Positions 52,488-62,242 of a DNA stretch of 64,000 nt are shown piece after piece. Origin of the DNA: Bradyrhizobium roseum. GTDB lineage: Bacteria > Pseudomonadota > Alphaproteobacteria > Rhizobiales > Xanthobacteraceae. Each line of letters opens with the position of its first letter. Positions within the stretch are counted from its first letter, which is position 1. The stretch covers positions 2,728,001-2,792,000 of the forward strand of contig NZ_CP129212.1 of assembly GCF_030413175.1 (NCBI RefSeq), given 5' to 3'. The notes beneath the pieces are model-generated. The model did no database searches. It saw only the letters and a program-made list of their open reading frames with translations, and was not told the DNA's origin. Position numbers and translations under genes: made by a program.

Positions 52488-53855
52488 ATGTGGCAAAAGT
52501 TTTCCTTGCGTACCCGGATCAACTTGCTGCTCGCACTCGTGCTTGCGCTCGGCCTCGCCGCCAATATTGCGCGGCTGGTGCTCGAAGCCGGGCCGCGCGT
52601 CCAGGCCGAAGATCGAAGCGTGGTTCGGTTGGCGCGTGAATTCATCGATACGATCGTCGCGGGACTGAACGAGGCGCCGGACGCCGAAGCGCGGCTGAAC
52701 CGGATGGTCGATGACCTCAACCGGCTTCGCCACATCAGCATCACGCGGCAGGGGGATGGGGCCGGGATGTCGGGGGCGGTGCCCGACACCGGCGATAGTG
52801 CCGGTGCACGCTCGCCGCCGGCATGGTTCGTCGCGTTCGTTCATCCCGAGAAGACGACAGTGAGCGTGCCGATCCTGATCAAGGGAAAGCCTGGTTCGCT
52901 CTTGATCACCTCGCATCCGAACGACGAGGTGGCCGAAATCTGGGACGGCATCATCACCCAGTTGCAGATCGGAACGGTGATCGCGATCGCTCTGTTCCTC
53001 ATTACGACGAGGGTCGTCAGCCGGGCGCTGGCGCCGATCCGGACGCTTTCGGACGCCATGACGAAAATCGAGGCGGGCGGCTATGACACGCGCGTGAAGC
53101 CGGATGGTCCGCCCGAACTCGTTGCGATCTGCGACAAGTTGAATCACCTCGCGGCGACGCTAGGCGACGCGGTTGACGACAAGCGGCGCCTGGCCGAGCG
53201 CGTGGTTTCGCTGCAGGACGTCGAACGCAAGGAAATTGCGCGCGAGCTGCATGACGAGTTCGGGCCCTATCTCTTTGCCTTGCGTGCGCATGCCGGTGCG
53301 CTGACGCGGATCGCAGACGCGAACGACCCGGCCGCGGACGTCGTGCGAAAGCACGGCGGCGCCATACTGGAGCAGGTCAACGCCTTGCAGCAGTCCAACC
53401 GGCGGGTTCTCGAAAAGCTGCGGCCGGCGGGGCTGTCGGAGCTCGGTCTTCGCGAAGCGCTCGGCGCGCTGCTGCGGTTATGGGGAGAGTCGCATCCCGA
53501 CGTCGCCATCGAGACAGCGATCTCGCCGTCGCTGGGCGACACGGGGGAGACGGCCGATCTAACCATCTACCGCACCATCCAGGAAGCGCTGACCAATGTG
53601 TTTCGTCACGCCGGCGCCACCCGTATCAACGTCACCGTTGAACCCGTCGGCCTGACGTCAGGGTTGACGGGGCGAGGCGGCGCACGGGTGCGGGTGCGCG
53701 ACAATGGCAGCGGATTGCGGCCGGACCATAAGCTGGGATTTGGACTGACAGGAATGCGGGAGCGTATTCTGGCGCTGGGCGGCTCGCTGACGATTGCGTC
53801 GGGAGATCATGGCGTAACTGTGGAGGCGGTGGTTCCGAGCGACGCGCGCTATTGA
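52488..53855 (+). CDS. sensor histidine kinase, HisKA_3 type, FlhS-like
   Basis: A 455-residue membrane kinase. A transmembrane helix (INLLLALVLALGLAANIARLVL, about residues 11-33) is followed by a periplasmic domain of about 130 residues, a second helix (IGTVIAIALFLITTRVV, about 162-180), a HAMP linker, the phospho-acceptor His255 in EIARELHDEFGPYLFALRAHAGAL, and a HATPase domain with LGFGLTGMRERILALGG. It is NarX-like and pairs with the divergent LuxR-type regulator. The ligand is unknown; formaldehyde, methanol or a glutathione adduct are candidates by analogy. The ATG at 52488 is chosen; the upstream extension lies over the repeat motif. Confidence 0.9.
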   Translation: MWQKFSLRTRINLLLALVLALGLAANIARLVLEAGPRVQAEDRSVVRLAREFIDTIVAGLNEAPDAEARLNRMVDDLNRLRHISITRQGDGAGMSGAVPDTGDSAGARSPPAWFVAFVHPEKTTVSVPILIKGKPGSLLITSHPNDEVAEIWDGIITQLQIGTVIAIALFLITTRVVSRALAPIRTLSDAMTKIEAGGYDTRVKPDGPPELVAICDKLNHLAATLGDAVDDKRRLAERVVSLQDVERKEIARELHDEFGPYLFALRAHAGALTRIADANDPAADVVRKHGGAILEQVNALQQSNRRVLEKLRPAGLSELGLREALGALLRLWGESHPDVAIETAISPSLGDTGETADLTIYRTIQEALTNVFRHAGATRINVTVEPVGLTSGLTGRGGARVRVRDNGSGLRPDHKLGFGLTGMRERILALGGSLTIASGDHGVTVEAVVPSDARY

Positions 53856-53981
53856 GCCGGGAATTTTTCCCGTCGTGCCCGGGACGTTTTGAATGGTGCG
53901 CAATCCGACTGACATCCTAAGATCATCCGCAACCAACCGGCGGGGAGGCAACGTGACCGGTGGGAATGGGGATGAAACAGT

Positions 53982-56408
53982 ATGGGCGTACGATTCCTGT
54001 TTGTGGGGACAATCCCGCTATGTCTCGTTACCGCCGTCGACGGTGCGCACGCTCAATCCGCGTCCCGTGACAGCGAGGTTTTGCCGGCCATCGAAGTCGT
54101 TGCGCCGACCACAACAGTCGCCAGACCAGCCCGGAACAGGGCCGCGCCGCAGGCGCCCCGCAACGTGCGCCGGGTTCTGGTCTACCCGACGGCGCCGACG
54201 CCGACGGTGCGCTCCGGAATGGATGTCGACAAGGTGCCGGCGGCGATCAATGCCGTCGGAGCGGGGCAGATCGCGCGCACGGGATCGCTGAACATCGGCG
54301 ACGCGTTGCAGCAACAGGTTCCCGGTATCATCCTCAGCGATACGACCGGCAATCCCTTCATGCCGGACATCCAGTTTCGTGGCTTCACGGCATCGCCGGT
54401 CGCCGGCACCCCGCAGGGGTTGGCGGTGTACCAGAACGGGATGCGCATCAACGAGGCGTTCGGCGACACCGTCAACTGGGACCTGATCCCGACGGCCGCG
54501 ATCCGGTCGGTGACCGTCGTGACCAATAATCCCGCGTTCGGCCTCAACGCGCTCGGCGGCGCGGTCAACGTCCTGATGAAGGACGGCTTCAGTTATCAGG
54601 GCGCCGAAACAAACGTCATGGGCGGATCGTTCGGTCGCATCCAGGGCTCGGCACAGGCCGGGAAGCAGGTCGGCAATTACTCGGTCTATGGCGCGCTCGA
54701 AGGCGTGCGCGACAACGGCTACCGCAATTTTGGCGAATCGGCGGTCCGGCGCTTTTACGGCGACGTCGGCTACCGCACCGACAGCAGCGAGTTCCACCTC
54801 AATGTCGGCCTCGCCAAGAACAATTTTGGTGCGTCGGCGGCGGTGCCGATTGAACTGCTGAATAAATACTGGGGCGCGACCTACACGACGCCGCAGACCA
54901 CCGACAACCGCGTCGCCTACGCCAACCTGACCGGAAAGGTGGAGGTGACCCCGACCTGGACGCTCGACGGCTCGGTGCGGGTGCGCAGGTTTCAGCAGAA
55001 GACGGTGGACGGCAACCCGACCGAGACGGAGCCGTGTGCGGCTCCCAACGACGCGTTTCTCTGCTTCAACGATGACACCAACTTTGCAAATGGGGTCAAC
55101 GGCGTTCCGATCGTAAATCCGTTCCCCGCCGATGCCGTGCTGGGGCAGATCGACCGCACCACCACGCGTTCGACGACGACAGGGGCGACATTGCAGGCGA
55201 CCAATACCGACCAACTGTTCGGTCACAACAACCAGTTCATGATCGGCACCAGCTTCGATTCCGGCGTCACGCGTTTCGGGGCCAGCGCCGAACTGGGCAC
55301 GATCGGTTCAGACTATGTCGTTAACGGCAGCGGCATATTTCTTGGGCCATCAGGCGCGCCGATTTCGATCGGTCCGGTCTCGTTGCGCGCCACCAACCGC
55401 TACACCGGTCTCTACGCGATCGACACGTTCGACGTCACCGACCGGTTCTCGGTCTCGGGCGGCGGGCGGTTCAACTACGCTAGTATCAATCTGCAGGACC
55501 AGATCGGCACTGATCTCAATGGCAGCCATACGTTCAGCCGCTTCAATCCGATGGTTGGCGGCACCTACAAGGTCACGCCCGAAGTGACCGCCTATGCCGG
55601 CTATTCCGAGGCCAACCGCGCGCCGACGCCGCTGGAACTCGCCTGCGCCGACCCCGCGCGCCCCTGCATCGTCGCGGCCTTCCTGATTGCCGATCCGCCG
55701 CTGAAGCAGGTGGTGTCGCGCACGATCGAGGCGGGCTTCCGCGGCAGCAAGGAGCTGAACATCGGCACGCTCGGCTGGAAGATCGGCGGGTTCCGCGCCA
55801 CCAACGCCGACGACATCCTGGCGATCCCAAGTCCGGAGGTGCAGGGCTTTGGCTACTTCCAGAACGTCGGGCGGACGCGGCGGCAAGGCATCGAGGCGCA
55901 AGTCAACCTGACATCGAAGGCGCTGCAGCTCTATGCCAGCTATACCCTGGTCGACGCGCGCTTCCTCGATTCCCTGTCACTCAACTCCCGCAGCCCGTTC
56001 GCCGTCGATGACATTATTCAGGTCGTGCCGGGCAACCGGATTCCTTCCGTCCCCCGCAACCGGGTCAAGCTCGGCGTCGATTACGCCGTCACCGACGCCT
56101 TCAAGGTCGGCGGCGATGCCCTGTTCGTCGCCAGCCAGTACTTTGCCGGCGATGAATCCAACCAGGCGGCGCGGCTGCCGGGCTATTCGGTGTTCAACCT
56201 TCACGCCTCGTATCAGATCAACAAGACGTTTCAGCTCTACGGCCGTGTCGATAATGTCTTCGACAAACGCTATGCGACCTTCGGAACGTTTTTCGAGAGA
56301 GACGATGTACCGAACTTCAGCAATGGCGGCGCGGAGTTTAGCGACCCTCGCACCGTCACTCCGGCGCGGCCGCGTGCCTTCTATGCGGGTCTGAAGGCGA
56401 CTTGGTAA
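53982..56408 (+). CDS. TonB-dependent outer-membrane receptor, candidate lanthanide uptake
   Basis: An 808-residue receptor. A signal peptide (to about residue 25) and a linker rich in Pro/Ala are followed by a plug domain (SLNIGDALQQQVPGIILSDTTGNPFMPDIQFRGF) and a 22-strand-type barrel, ending in FYAGLKATW. It lacks an obvious N-terminal STN signalling domain. It is between the two-component kinase and the AraC-xoxF pair, in a cluster dependent on lanthanides. In Methylobacterium, a TonB receptor is required for lanthanide import, so it may import a lanthanide-chelator complex here. That is inference, and other siderophores are possible. Confidence 0.88.
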   Translation: MGVRFLFVGTIPLCLVTAVDGAHAQSASRDSEVLPAIEVVAPTTTVARPARNRAAPQAPRNVRRVLVYPTAPTPTVRSGMDVDKVPAAINAVGAGQIARTGSLNIGDALQQQVPGIILSDTTGNPFMPDIQFRGFTASPVAGTPQGLAVYQNGMRINEAFGDTVNWDLIPTAAIRSVTVVTNNPAFGLNALGGAVNVLMKDGFSYQGAETNVMGGSFGRIQGSAQAGKQVGNYSVYGALEGVRDNGYRNFGESAVRRFYGDVGYRTDSSEFHLNVGLAKNNFGASAAVPIELLNKYWGATYTTPQTTDNRVAYANLTGKVEVTPTWTLDGSVRVRRFQQKTVDGNPTETEPCAAPNDAFLCFNDDTNFANGVNGVPIVNPFPADAVLGQIDRTTTRSTTTGATLQATNTDQLFGHNNQFMIGTSFDSGVTRFGASAELGTIGSDYVVNGSGIFLGPSGAPISIGPVSLRATNRYTGLYAIDTFDVTDRFSVSGGGRFNYASINLQDQIGTDLNGSHTFSRFNPMVGGTYKVTPEVTAYAGYSEANRAPTPLELACADPARPCIVAAFLIADPPLKQVVSRTIEAGFRGSKELNIGTLGWKIGGFRATNADDILAIPSPEVQGFGYFQNVGRTRRQGIEAQVNLTSKALQLYASYTLVDARFLDSLSLNSRSPFAVDDIIQVVPGNRIPSVPRNRVKLGVDYAVTDAFKVGGDALFVASQYFAGDESNQAARLPGYSVFNLHASYQINKTFQLYGRVDNVFDKRYATFGTFFERDDVPNFSNGGAEFSDPRTVTPARPRAFYAGLKATW

Positions 56409-56441
56409 AGCGTGATGGCTCAACCCATCCTACGACGGCGT

Positions 56442-57410
56442 TCACGACGCGTCGGGCAGGGGATCATTCGCGTGCGCCTTGTGGATGGCGGAGGGGACGA
56501 AGCCGAAATGTTTCCGGAACACGCGGCTGAAATGCGACGAGCTGGAAAAGCCCCAGGAAAACGCGACGTCGGTGATGGTCTTGCCGTGCTGCGTTTCCAG
56601 TTCCTGCCGGCAATGCATCAGCCGCGCCCGCCAGATGTAATCGCTGACGGTTATGCCGCGGTCGCTGAACAGCATGTGCAGGTAGCGCTTGGTGCAGCCC
56701 AGGGCGGCCGAGATCCGGTCGATGCAAAGCTCGGGATCGCGCAGATGTTCGCGGATGAAGGCCTGCGCGCGGATATACATCGCTTCGGGGCCGACGCGGT
56801 CGAACATGGTATCGGCCTCGCGCAGCGGCAACAGCAGCAAATCGATCAGCGAATCGGCGACGCCGATGGCGTTGTGGGGCGACAGCCTGTTGGCTTCGTC
56901 GAACGCGGTGTGCACGAAATCATAGGCGATGCGGCCGGTGCCGTTGCGCGCGGAGAGCTTGCACGGCAACATTTTGGCCGTACGGAAGCCACGTTCGTGC
57001 AACAATTCCTTCGGCACGATCACGACCTCATGCCGGGTCAGCGAGGGGCTGACGATGGTGTGCGGGCAGGAGACGTCGTAGGCGAGGCAGTCGCCGGGCA
57101 TGATGTCGATGCGACGGCCGCCCTGTTCGAAATGCGAGATGCCGTAGGTCTGGAACAGGATCTTGACGTAGGGATGTTCGCTGAGCTTCGTGCCGGAGAC
57201 CGTGTGTGCGATGCGATGCTGGCTTGCCTCGATCTGGCACAGCTTCAGCTGCGAAACGGTTGTGTAGTTGATCCGCGCCTCCAGCGAGGACGCTTCCAGC
57301 GGGTCGATATCGAACTGGCCGCAGAGATCGGTCAGCGCGTCTGACCAAGTCTGGATCTGTTTTTTCGGCGTCAACCCGGAAGTGCTGAGCGAGCGGACTG
57401 TATCGGACAT
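56442..57410 (-). CDS. AraC family regulator divergent from xoxF
   Basis: A 322-residue regulator. The N-terminal half is the AraC-binding-2 sensor domain (KILFQTYGISHFEQGGRRIDIMPGDCLAYDVSCPHTI). The C-terminal 100 residues carry the double HTH: RISAALGCTKRYLHMLFSDRGITVSDYIWRARLMHCRQEL and ITDVAFSWGFSSSSHFSRVFRKHFGFVPS. It is divergent from xoxF across a 413-base gap and convergent with the TonB receptor gene. Similar regulators occur near alcohol-oxidation genes. It may control xoxF along with the two-component system. Start 57410 is preferred to 57452. Confidence 0.88.
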   Translation of the reverse strand: MSDTVRSLSTSGLTPKKQIQTWSDALTDLCGQFDIDPLEASSLEARINYTTVSQLKLCQIEASQHRIAHTVSGTKLSEHPYVKILFQTYGISHFEQGGRRIDIMPGDCLAYDVSCPHTIVSPSLTRHEVVIVPKELLHERGFRTAKMLPCKLSARNGTGRIAYDFVHTAFDEANRLSPHNAIGVADSLIDLLLLPLREADTMFDRVGPEAMYIRAQAFIREHLRDPELCIDRISAALGCTKRYLHMLFSDRGITVSDYIWRARLMHCRQELETQHGKTITDVAFSWGFSSSSHFSRVFRKHFGFVPSAIHKAHANDPLPDAS

Positions 57411-57690
57411 GGTCCAACCACCGAATTCGAGAACAGGCCGCGACCTCGGCAAAAGCCTCGGTCACAGGACGCAACATTCATTCAACCTAAGGCAGTCCCA
57501 AGGAAATCCCGAAGGAAGTCGCGCAGATTCTTCCTCATATCCCGTTGGCAATCGTCCAACTTAGTTTTGTCCGCGTCAAGGGGAACCTCAGCCGCGGCGT
57601 TGCGCCGATGCATGTGGGAACACTCCCCCGAATGATGCTGCGCAACATAAAAAAGCCGACGCAGACGATTCAAATTAAAGTTCGCTCTGT

Positions 57691-57727
57691 TTCGCTTTTG
57701 AGCAAACGCGGTTCGCTCTTGGGCAAG
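57691..57727 (+). promoter_or_regulatory. paired direct repeats upstream of xoxF
   Basis: TTCGCTTTTGAGCAAACG at 57691 and TTCGCTCTTGGGCAAG at 57712 are 21 bp apart; a partial third half (TTCGCTCTG) lies at 57681. The set is about 97 bases before the xoxF ATG and shares the motif seen at 39835 and 52445, including the spacer CAAACGCG found also at 52445. In the rest of the 413-base gap (57411-57823) I see inverted arms GTTGCGC (57599) and GCGCAAC (57640) but no gene. Confidence 0.7.
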
Positions 57728-57823
57728 TTTCCCGATTCCGAACGGGATAGGAGTAGGGACCAAGAATGGAAAAATGGGCCGTCTCGGCGGAACCCCAACG
57801 CTCTTCATCTGGGAGGAACCACT

Positions 57824-59629
57824 ATGCGCAAGCTGCTATCCGCTGCCTGTGTCGGCGCCATGGCGACATTCGCCACAGGCCTAGCGTACGCCAACGACGA
57901 TCTGCACAAGATGGCGCAGAACCCGAAAGACTGGGTGATGCCGGCCGGCGACTACGCCAACACGCGCTATTCGAAGCTGAACCAGATCACCGCCGCCAAT
58001 GTCGGCAAGCTTCAGGTCGCCTGGACCTTCTCGACCGGCGTGCTGCGCGGCCACGAAGGCGGGCCGCTGATCGTCGGCAACATGATGTACGTCCACACGC
58101 CGTTCCCCAACAAGGTCTACGCGCTCGACCTTTCGAAGGAAAACAAGATCGTCTGGAAGTACGAGCCGAAGCAGGATCCGAACGTCATTCCCGTGATGTG
58201 CTGCGACACCGTCAATCGCGGCGTCGCCTATGGCGACGGCAAGATCTTCCTGCACCAGGCCGACACCACGCTGGTCGCGCTCGATGCCAAGACCGGGCAG
58301 GTGGCCTGGAGCGTCAAGAACGGCGACCCCGGCAAGGGCGCCACCGGCACCTCGTCGCCGCTCGTCGTCAAGGACAAGGTCCTGATCGGTATCTCCGGCG
58401 GCGAGTTCGGCGTGCAATGCCACGTCACCGCCTACGACCTCAAGACGGGCAAGCAGGCCTGGCGTGCGTTCTCGGAAGGGCCGGACGACCAGATCATGGT
58501 CGATCCCGTCAGCACCACCGAACTCGGCAAGCCGGTCGGCAAGGATTCCAGCCTCAAGACCTGGCAGGGCGATCAGTGGAAGATCGGCGGCGGCTGCACA
58601 TGGGGCTGGCTGTCCTACGACCCCGGTCTGAACCTCGTGTATTACGGTTCGGGCAATCCCTCGACCTGGAATCCGAAGCAGCGCCCGGGCGACAACAAGT
58701 GGTCGATGACCGTGTTCGCGCGCAATCCGGATACCGGAATGGCCAAGTGGGTCTATCAGATGACGCCCCACGACGAATGGGACTATGACGGCGTCAACGA
58801 AATGATCCTCAGCGACCAGCAGGTCAACGGCCAGGAGCGCAAGCTGCTGACCCATTTCGACCGCAACGGTCTGGCCTATACGATGGACCGCGCCACCGGC
58901 GAACTGCTGGTCGCCGAGAAGTACGATCCGAAGGTCAACTGGACCAGCGGCGTCGACATGAACAAGAACTCGCCGACCTACGGTCGTCCCAAAGTGGTCG
59001 ATGCGTACTCGACCGAGAAGGGCGGCGAGGACAAGAACACCAAGGGCATCTGCCCGGCAGCCCTGGGCACCAAGGACCAGCAGCCGGCAGCCTACTCGCC
59101 CGACACGCAGTTGTTCTACGTGCCGACCAACCACGTCTGCATGGACTACGAGCCCTTCAAGGTGAGCTACACCGCAGGTCAGCCCTATGTCGGCGCGACG
59201 CTGTCGATGTATCCGCCTCCGGGTGAGAGCCACATGGGCAACTTCATCGCCTGGGACAACAAGACCGGCAAGATCGTCTGGTCGCTCCCCGAGCAGTTCT
59301 CGGTGTGGTCCGGCGCGCTCGCGACCGCCGGCGGCGTGGTGTTCTACGGAACGCTGGAAGGCTACCTGAAGGCGGTCGACGCCAAGACGGGCAAGGAACT
59401 GTACAAGTTCAAGACCCCGTCCGGCATCATCGGCAACGTCACGACCTACGAGAACGGCGGCAGGCAGTATGTGGCCGTGCTGTCCGGCGTCGGCGGCTGG
59501 GCAGGTATCGGCCTTGCCGCGGGTCTGACCGATCCGACCGCGGGTCTCGGTGCGGTCGGCGGCTATGCCGCGCTGAGCAACTACACCGCGCTCGGCGGCA
59601 CGCTCACGGTGTTCGCGCTGCCGCAGTAA
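57824..59629 (+). CDS. xoxF: lanthanide-dependent methanol dehydrogenase XoxF
   Basis: A 601-residue PQQ quinoprotein. Signal peptide [23 protein letters not shown] is followed by an eight-bladed propeller of tryptophan-docking repeats. The vicinal disulfide Cys126-Cys127 is in MCCDTVNRG. The catalytic Asp320 is in [13 protein letters not shown], and Asp322, two residues later, is the extra lanthanide ligand that separates XoxF from calcium MxaF (which has Ala there). Glu in [12 protein letters not shown] and Asn in [10 protein letters not shown] complete the metal site. It oxidises methanol in the periplasm. A GGGAGGA site precedes the ATG at 57824. The gene is followed by its cytochrome partner. 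Confidence 0.96.
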   Translation: MRKLLSAACVGAMATFATGLAYANDDLHKMAQNPKDWVMPAGDYANTRYSKLNQITAANVGKLQVAWTFSTGVLRGHEGGPLIVGNMMYVHTPFPNKVYALDLSKENKIVWKYEPKQDPNVIPVMCCDTVNRGVAYGDGKIFLHQADTTLVALDAKTGQVAWSVKNGDPGKGATGTSSPLVVKDKVLIGISGGEFGVQCHVTAYDLKTGKQAWRAFSEGPDDQIMVDPVSTTELGKPVGKDSSLKTWQGDQWKIGGGCTWGWLSYDPGLNLVYYGSGNPSTWNPKQRPGDNKWSMTVFARNPDTGMAKWVYQMTPHDEWDYDGVNEMILSDQQVNGQERKLLTHFDRNGLAYTMDRATGELLVAEKYDPKVNWTSGVDMNKNSPTYGRPKVVDAYSTEKGGEDKNTKGICPAALGTKDQQPAAYSPDTQLFYVPTNHVCMDYEPFKVSYTAGQPYVGATLSMYPPPGESHMGNFIAWDNKTGKIVWSLPEQFSVWSGALATAGGVVFYGTLEGYLKAVDAKTGKELYKFKTPSGIIGNVTTYENGGRQYVAVLSGVGGWAGIGLAAGLTDPTAGLGAVGGYAALSNYTALGGTLTVFALPQ

Positions 59630-59648
59630 CGCAGGACCACCACCTCGT

Positions 59649-59676
59649 CCGGCGCGTGGCTCGCTCCACGCGCCGG
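59649..59676 (+). other. 11-bp perfect hairpin between xoxF and xoxG
   Basis: CCGGCGCGTGG (59649-59659) pairs perfectly with CCACGCGCCGG (59666-59676) around a six-base loop. There is no T-tract, so it is not called a terminator. It could protect xoxF mRNA or partly attenuate xoxG. Confidence 0.6.
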
Positions 59677-59707
59677 CTGGTCGGAATCGAATACCGAGGA
59701 TGAGCTC

Positions 59708-60217
59708 TTGCGTAAAATCTGGTTGATTGCTGCCACGTTCATGCTGGTGGCGTCGGGATCGGTTGCCCACAGCGCGGACGATCCCACCGCCGTCAAGTCC
59801 GAGGACGGCAAATATCTCGACAAGGAAGGCAACCCGACCTTCAAGGTCGCCGCCGACGGGACGGTCGATTGGTACACCTACTCCGGCTACCGCCGCTATC
59901 ACTCGGAATGCCATGTCTGCCATGGCCCTGACGGAATGGGATCGACCTACGCGCCGGCGCTGCAGGATTCACTGAAGACGATGAGCTATCCCGATTTCAT
60001 GGGGGTCGTCGCCAGCGGCCGCAAGAACGTCAACACCGCGCAGGAAAGCGTGATGCCGGCGTTCGGAGATAATCCGAATGTCGCCTGTTACATGGACGAC
60101 CTCTACGTCTACCTGCGCGCCCGCGCCTATGACGCCGTCGGCCGCGTCCGCCCCGCCAAGCGGGAGGACAAGCCGGACGCCTATGCCCAGGCGGAGAAGA
60201 CCTGCATGGGCAAGTGA
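59708..60217 (+). CDS. xoxG: cytochrome c electron acceptor of XoxF (XoxG type)
   Basis: A 169-residue exported c-type cytochrome with a signal peptide (RKIWLIAATFMLVASGSVAHS). The haem site is CHVCHGPDG (about residue 68), and the distal Met is probably in SVMPAFGDNPN (about 115). It accepts electrons from XoxF in the periplasm. The start is a TTG at 59708, the only suitable initiation codon, with a GAGGA site seven bases upstream. The weak start and the hairpin upstream suggest lower production than XoxF. Confidence 0.9.
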   Translation: MRKIWLIAATFMLVASGSVAHSADDPTAVKSEDGKYLDKEGNPTFKVAADGTVDWYTYSGYRRYHSECHVCHGPDGMGSTYAPALQDSLKTMSYPDFMGVVASGRKNVNTAQESVMPAFGDNPNVACYMDDLYVYLRARAYDAVGRVRPAKREDKPDAYAQAEKTCMGK

Positions 60218-60276
60218 TCGTGCCGCGCACGAGATGTGTCGATGCAGGGCGTGAAAAGAAAATGTGGAGTTGAGGG

Positions 60277-61383
60277 ATGAAGACCCGTGCGGCTGTCGCA
60301 TTCGAGGCCAAGAAGCCTCTCGAAATCGTCGAGGTCGATCTCGAAGGCCCGAAGGCCGGCGAGGTTCTGGTCGAGATCAAGGCGACCGGAATCTGCCACA
60401 CCGATGCCTATACGCTCGACGGTTTCGACAGCGAGGGCATCTTCCCCTCGATCCTCGGTCACGAGGGCGCCGGCATCGTCCGCGAGGTCGGGCCGGGCGT
60501 GACGTCGGTGAAGGCCGGCGATCACGTGATCCCGCTTTACACGCCGGAATGCCGGCAGTGCAAAAGCTGCCTGAGCCAGAAGACCAATCTGTGCACCGCG
60601 ATCCGCGCGACTCAAGGCAAGGGCGTGATGCCGGACGGCACCTCGCGCTTCAGCCACAAGGGCAAGCCGATCTTCCACTATATGGGCTGCTCGACGTTCT
60701 CGAATTTCACCGTGCTGCCCGAGATCGCGGTGGCGAAGATCCGCGAGGACGCGCCGTTCGACAAGAGCTGCTACATCGGTTGCGGGGTGACGACGGGCGT
60801 CGGCGCCGTGGTGAACACCGCCAAGGTGACACCCGGCGCCAACGTCGTCGTGTTCGGCCTCGGTGGCATCGGGCTCAACGTCATCCAGGGCGCCAGGATG
60901 GTGGGCGCCGACAAGATCATCGGCGTCGACATCAACGACGGCAAGGAAGACTGGGGCCGCCGCTTCGGCATGACCCATTTCGTCAACCCGACCAAGGTCA
61001 GCGACATCGTCCAGCATCTGGTCGGGCTGACCGACGGCGGCGCCGACTACACCTTCGACTGCACCGGCAACACCGGCGTGATGCGGCAGGCGCTGGAAGC
61101 CTGCCATCGCGGCTGGGGCGTCTCGGTCATCATCGGCGTCGCGGAATCCGGCAAGGAGATCGCGACCCGGCCGTTCCAGCTCGTCACCGGCCGCGTCTGG
61201 AAGGGCACGGCGTTCGGCGGCGCCCGCGGCCGCACCGACGTGCCGAAGATCGTCGACTGGTACATGAACGGAAAGATCGAGATCGACCCGATGATCACCC
61301 ACGTCCTCAAGCTCGAGGAGATCAACCAGGGATTCGACCTCATGCACCAGGGCAAGTCGATCCGTTCGGTCGTCGTGTTCTGA
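60277..61383 (+). CDS. flhA: S-(hydroxymethyl)glutathione dehydrogenase, class III alcohol dehydrogenase
   Basis: A 368-residue zinc dehydrogenase. Catalytic zinc ligands are in [12 protein letters not shown] (Cys, about residue 40) and GHEGAGIV (His), structural zinc ligands in [15 protein letters not shown] (about 92-106), and the NAD motif is [15 protein letters not shown] (about 191). It oxidises S-hydroxymethylglutathione to S-formylglutathione, the main step of formaldehyde detoxification and dissimilation, in the cytoplasm. It lies 59 bases after xoxG and is followed by gfa. Also named adhI or frmA in other species. Confidence 0.95.
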   Translation: MKTRAAVAFEAKKPLEIVEVDLEGPKAGEVLVEIKATGICHTDAYTLDGFDSEGIFPSILGHEGAGIVREVGPGVTSVKAGDHVIPLYTPECRQCKSCLSQKTNLCTAIRATQGKGVMPDGTSRFSHKGKPIFHYMGCSTFSNFTVLPEIAVAKIREDAPFDKSCYIGCGVTTGVGAVVNTAKVTPGANVVVFGLGGIGLNVIQGARMVGADKIIGVDINDGKEDWGRRFGMTHFVNPTKVSDIVQHLVGLTDGGADYTFDCTGNTGVMRQALEACHRGWGVSVIIGVAESGKEIATRPFQLVTGRVWKGTAFGGARGRTDVPKIVDWYMNGKIEIDPMITHVLKLEEINQGFDLMHQGKSIRSVVVF

Positions 61384-61417
61384 TCTGGAGAACTTCACAC
61401 ACAAGGAGGATAGACCT

Positions 61418-61984
61418 ATGACTGTTCATATCCATCCATCGGTCGATGGCGGCGTGAAGAAGGGGACCGGCAGCTTTGCCGGCGGCACGCTGGTCTGCAA
61501 ATGCTCGGACCGGCCGGTCAAGGTTGCCATCAAGGGCGACGTCGCCCACAACCACGCCTGCGGCTGCACCAAATGCTGGAAGCCCTCCGGCGCCACCTTC
61601 TCCGTCGTCGCGGTGGTGCCGCGCGACAATGTCAAGGTGACCGAGAATGGCGACAAGCTGCAGGTCGTCGACGCCTCGGCCACGATCCAGCGCTATGCCT
61701 GCAAGGCCTGCGGCACGCACATGTACGGCCGGATCGAGAACACCGGACACCCCTTCTTCGGCCTCGACTTCATCCATCCCGAATTGTTCCAGGAAGGCGG
61801 ATGGGCGGCTCCCGGCTTCGCCGCGTTCGTCTCGTCCGTGCTGGAGTCAGGCGTCCAGCCGGCCGAGATGGACGGCATCCGGTCGCGGCTGAAAGAACTC
61901 GGGCTCGAACCCTATGATTGCCTGTCGCCGCCCTTGATGGACGCGATCTCGAGCCATGTGGCCAAGGCCAGGAAGGCGGCCTGA
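61418..61984 (+). CDS. gfa: glutathione-dependent formaldehyde-activating enzyme Gfa
   Basis: A 188-residue Gfa family protein. Zinc ligands are visible as VCKCSDRP (about residue 27), [11 protein letters not shown] (about 48-56) and [12 protein letters not shown] (about 93). Gfa joins formaldehyde with glutathione, giving the substrate of FlhA. Length and motifs equal those of Paracoccus Gfa. An AAGGAGG site precedes the ATG, and a strong terminator follows 28 bases after the stop, making it the last gene of the xoxF operon. Confidence 0.95.
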   Translation: MTVHIHPSVDGGVKKGTGSFAGGTLVCKCSDRPVKVAIKGDVAHNHACGCTKCWKPSGATFSVVAVVPRDNVKVTENGDKLQVVDASATIQRYACKACGTHMYGRIENTGHPFFGLDFIHPELFQEGGWAAPGFAAFVSSVLESGVQPAEMDGIRSRLKELGLEPYDCLSPPLMDAISSHVAKARKAA

Positions 61985-62011
61985 AGATTTCCCTCTGGAC
62001 TACCCACTACG

Positions 62012-62041
62012 GCCGGCGGGGTCATACCCGCCGGCTTTTTT
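62012..62041 (+). terminator. factor-independent terminator after gfa
   Basis: GCCGGCGGG (62012-62020) and CCCGCCGGC (62027-62035) form a perfect 9-bp stem with a six-base loop, followed by TTTTTT. It closes the xoxF-xoxG-flhA-gfa unit. The rest of the gap to 62242 has GC-rich partial repeats (GGCGAG/CTCGCC near 62162-62180) but no gene. Confidence 0.9.
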
Positions 62042-62242
62042 CCTGCTGCTGCAAAGTAACCGGCCGGGCCGGTGGGCCGGATAAGCGGAGCGATATCGGG
62101 GGAGTCTCTCGAGCTGATACGTCCAGGGTATTACGATGGCCCGCTGCCGCCATAAATCGGAGGGCGAGAAGGAACTCGCCTTGGCGAGGTCCTTTTCTCG
62201 AAATCGGCACGACGTGAACTGTGATGCGCACACACCCGCTAT

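Noticed and set aside
57881..59923. 680-codon open frame antisense to xoxF and xoxG
   Set aside because: It crosses two well-defined genes and has no family features.
62040..62242. Possible small gene in the gap after the gfa terminator
   Set aside because: Short frames here lack a ribosome site and conserved features. The region shows only GC-rich partial repeats.
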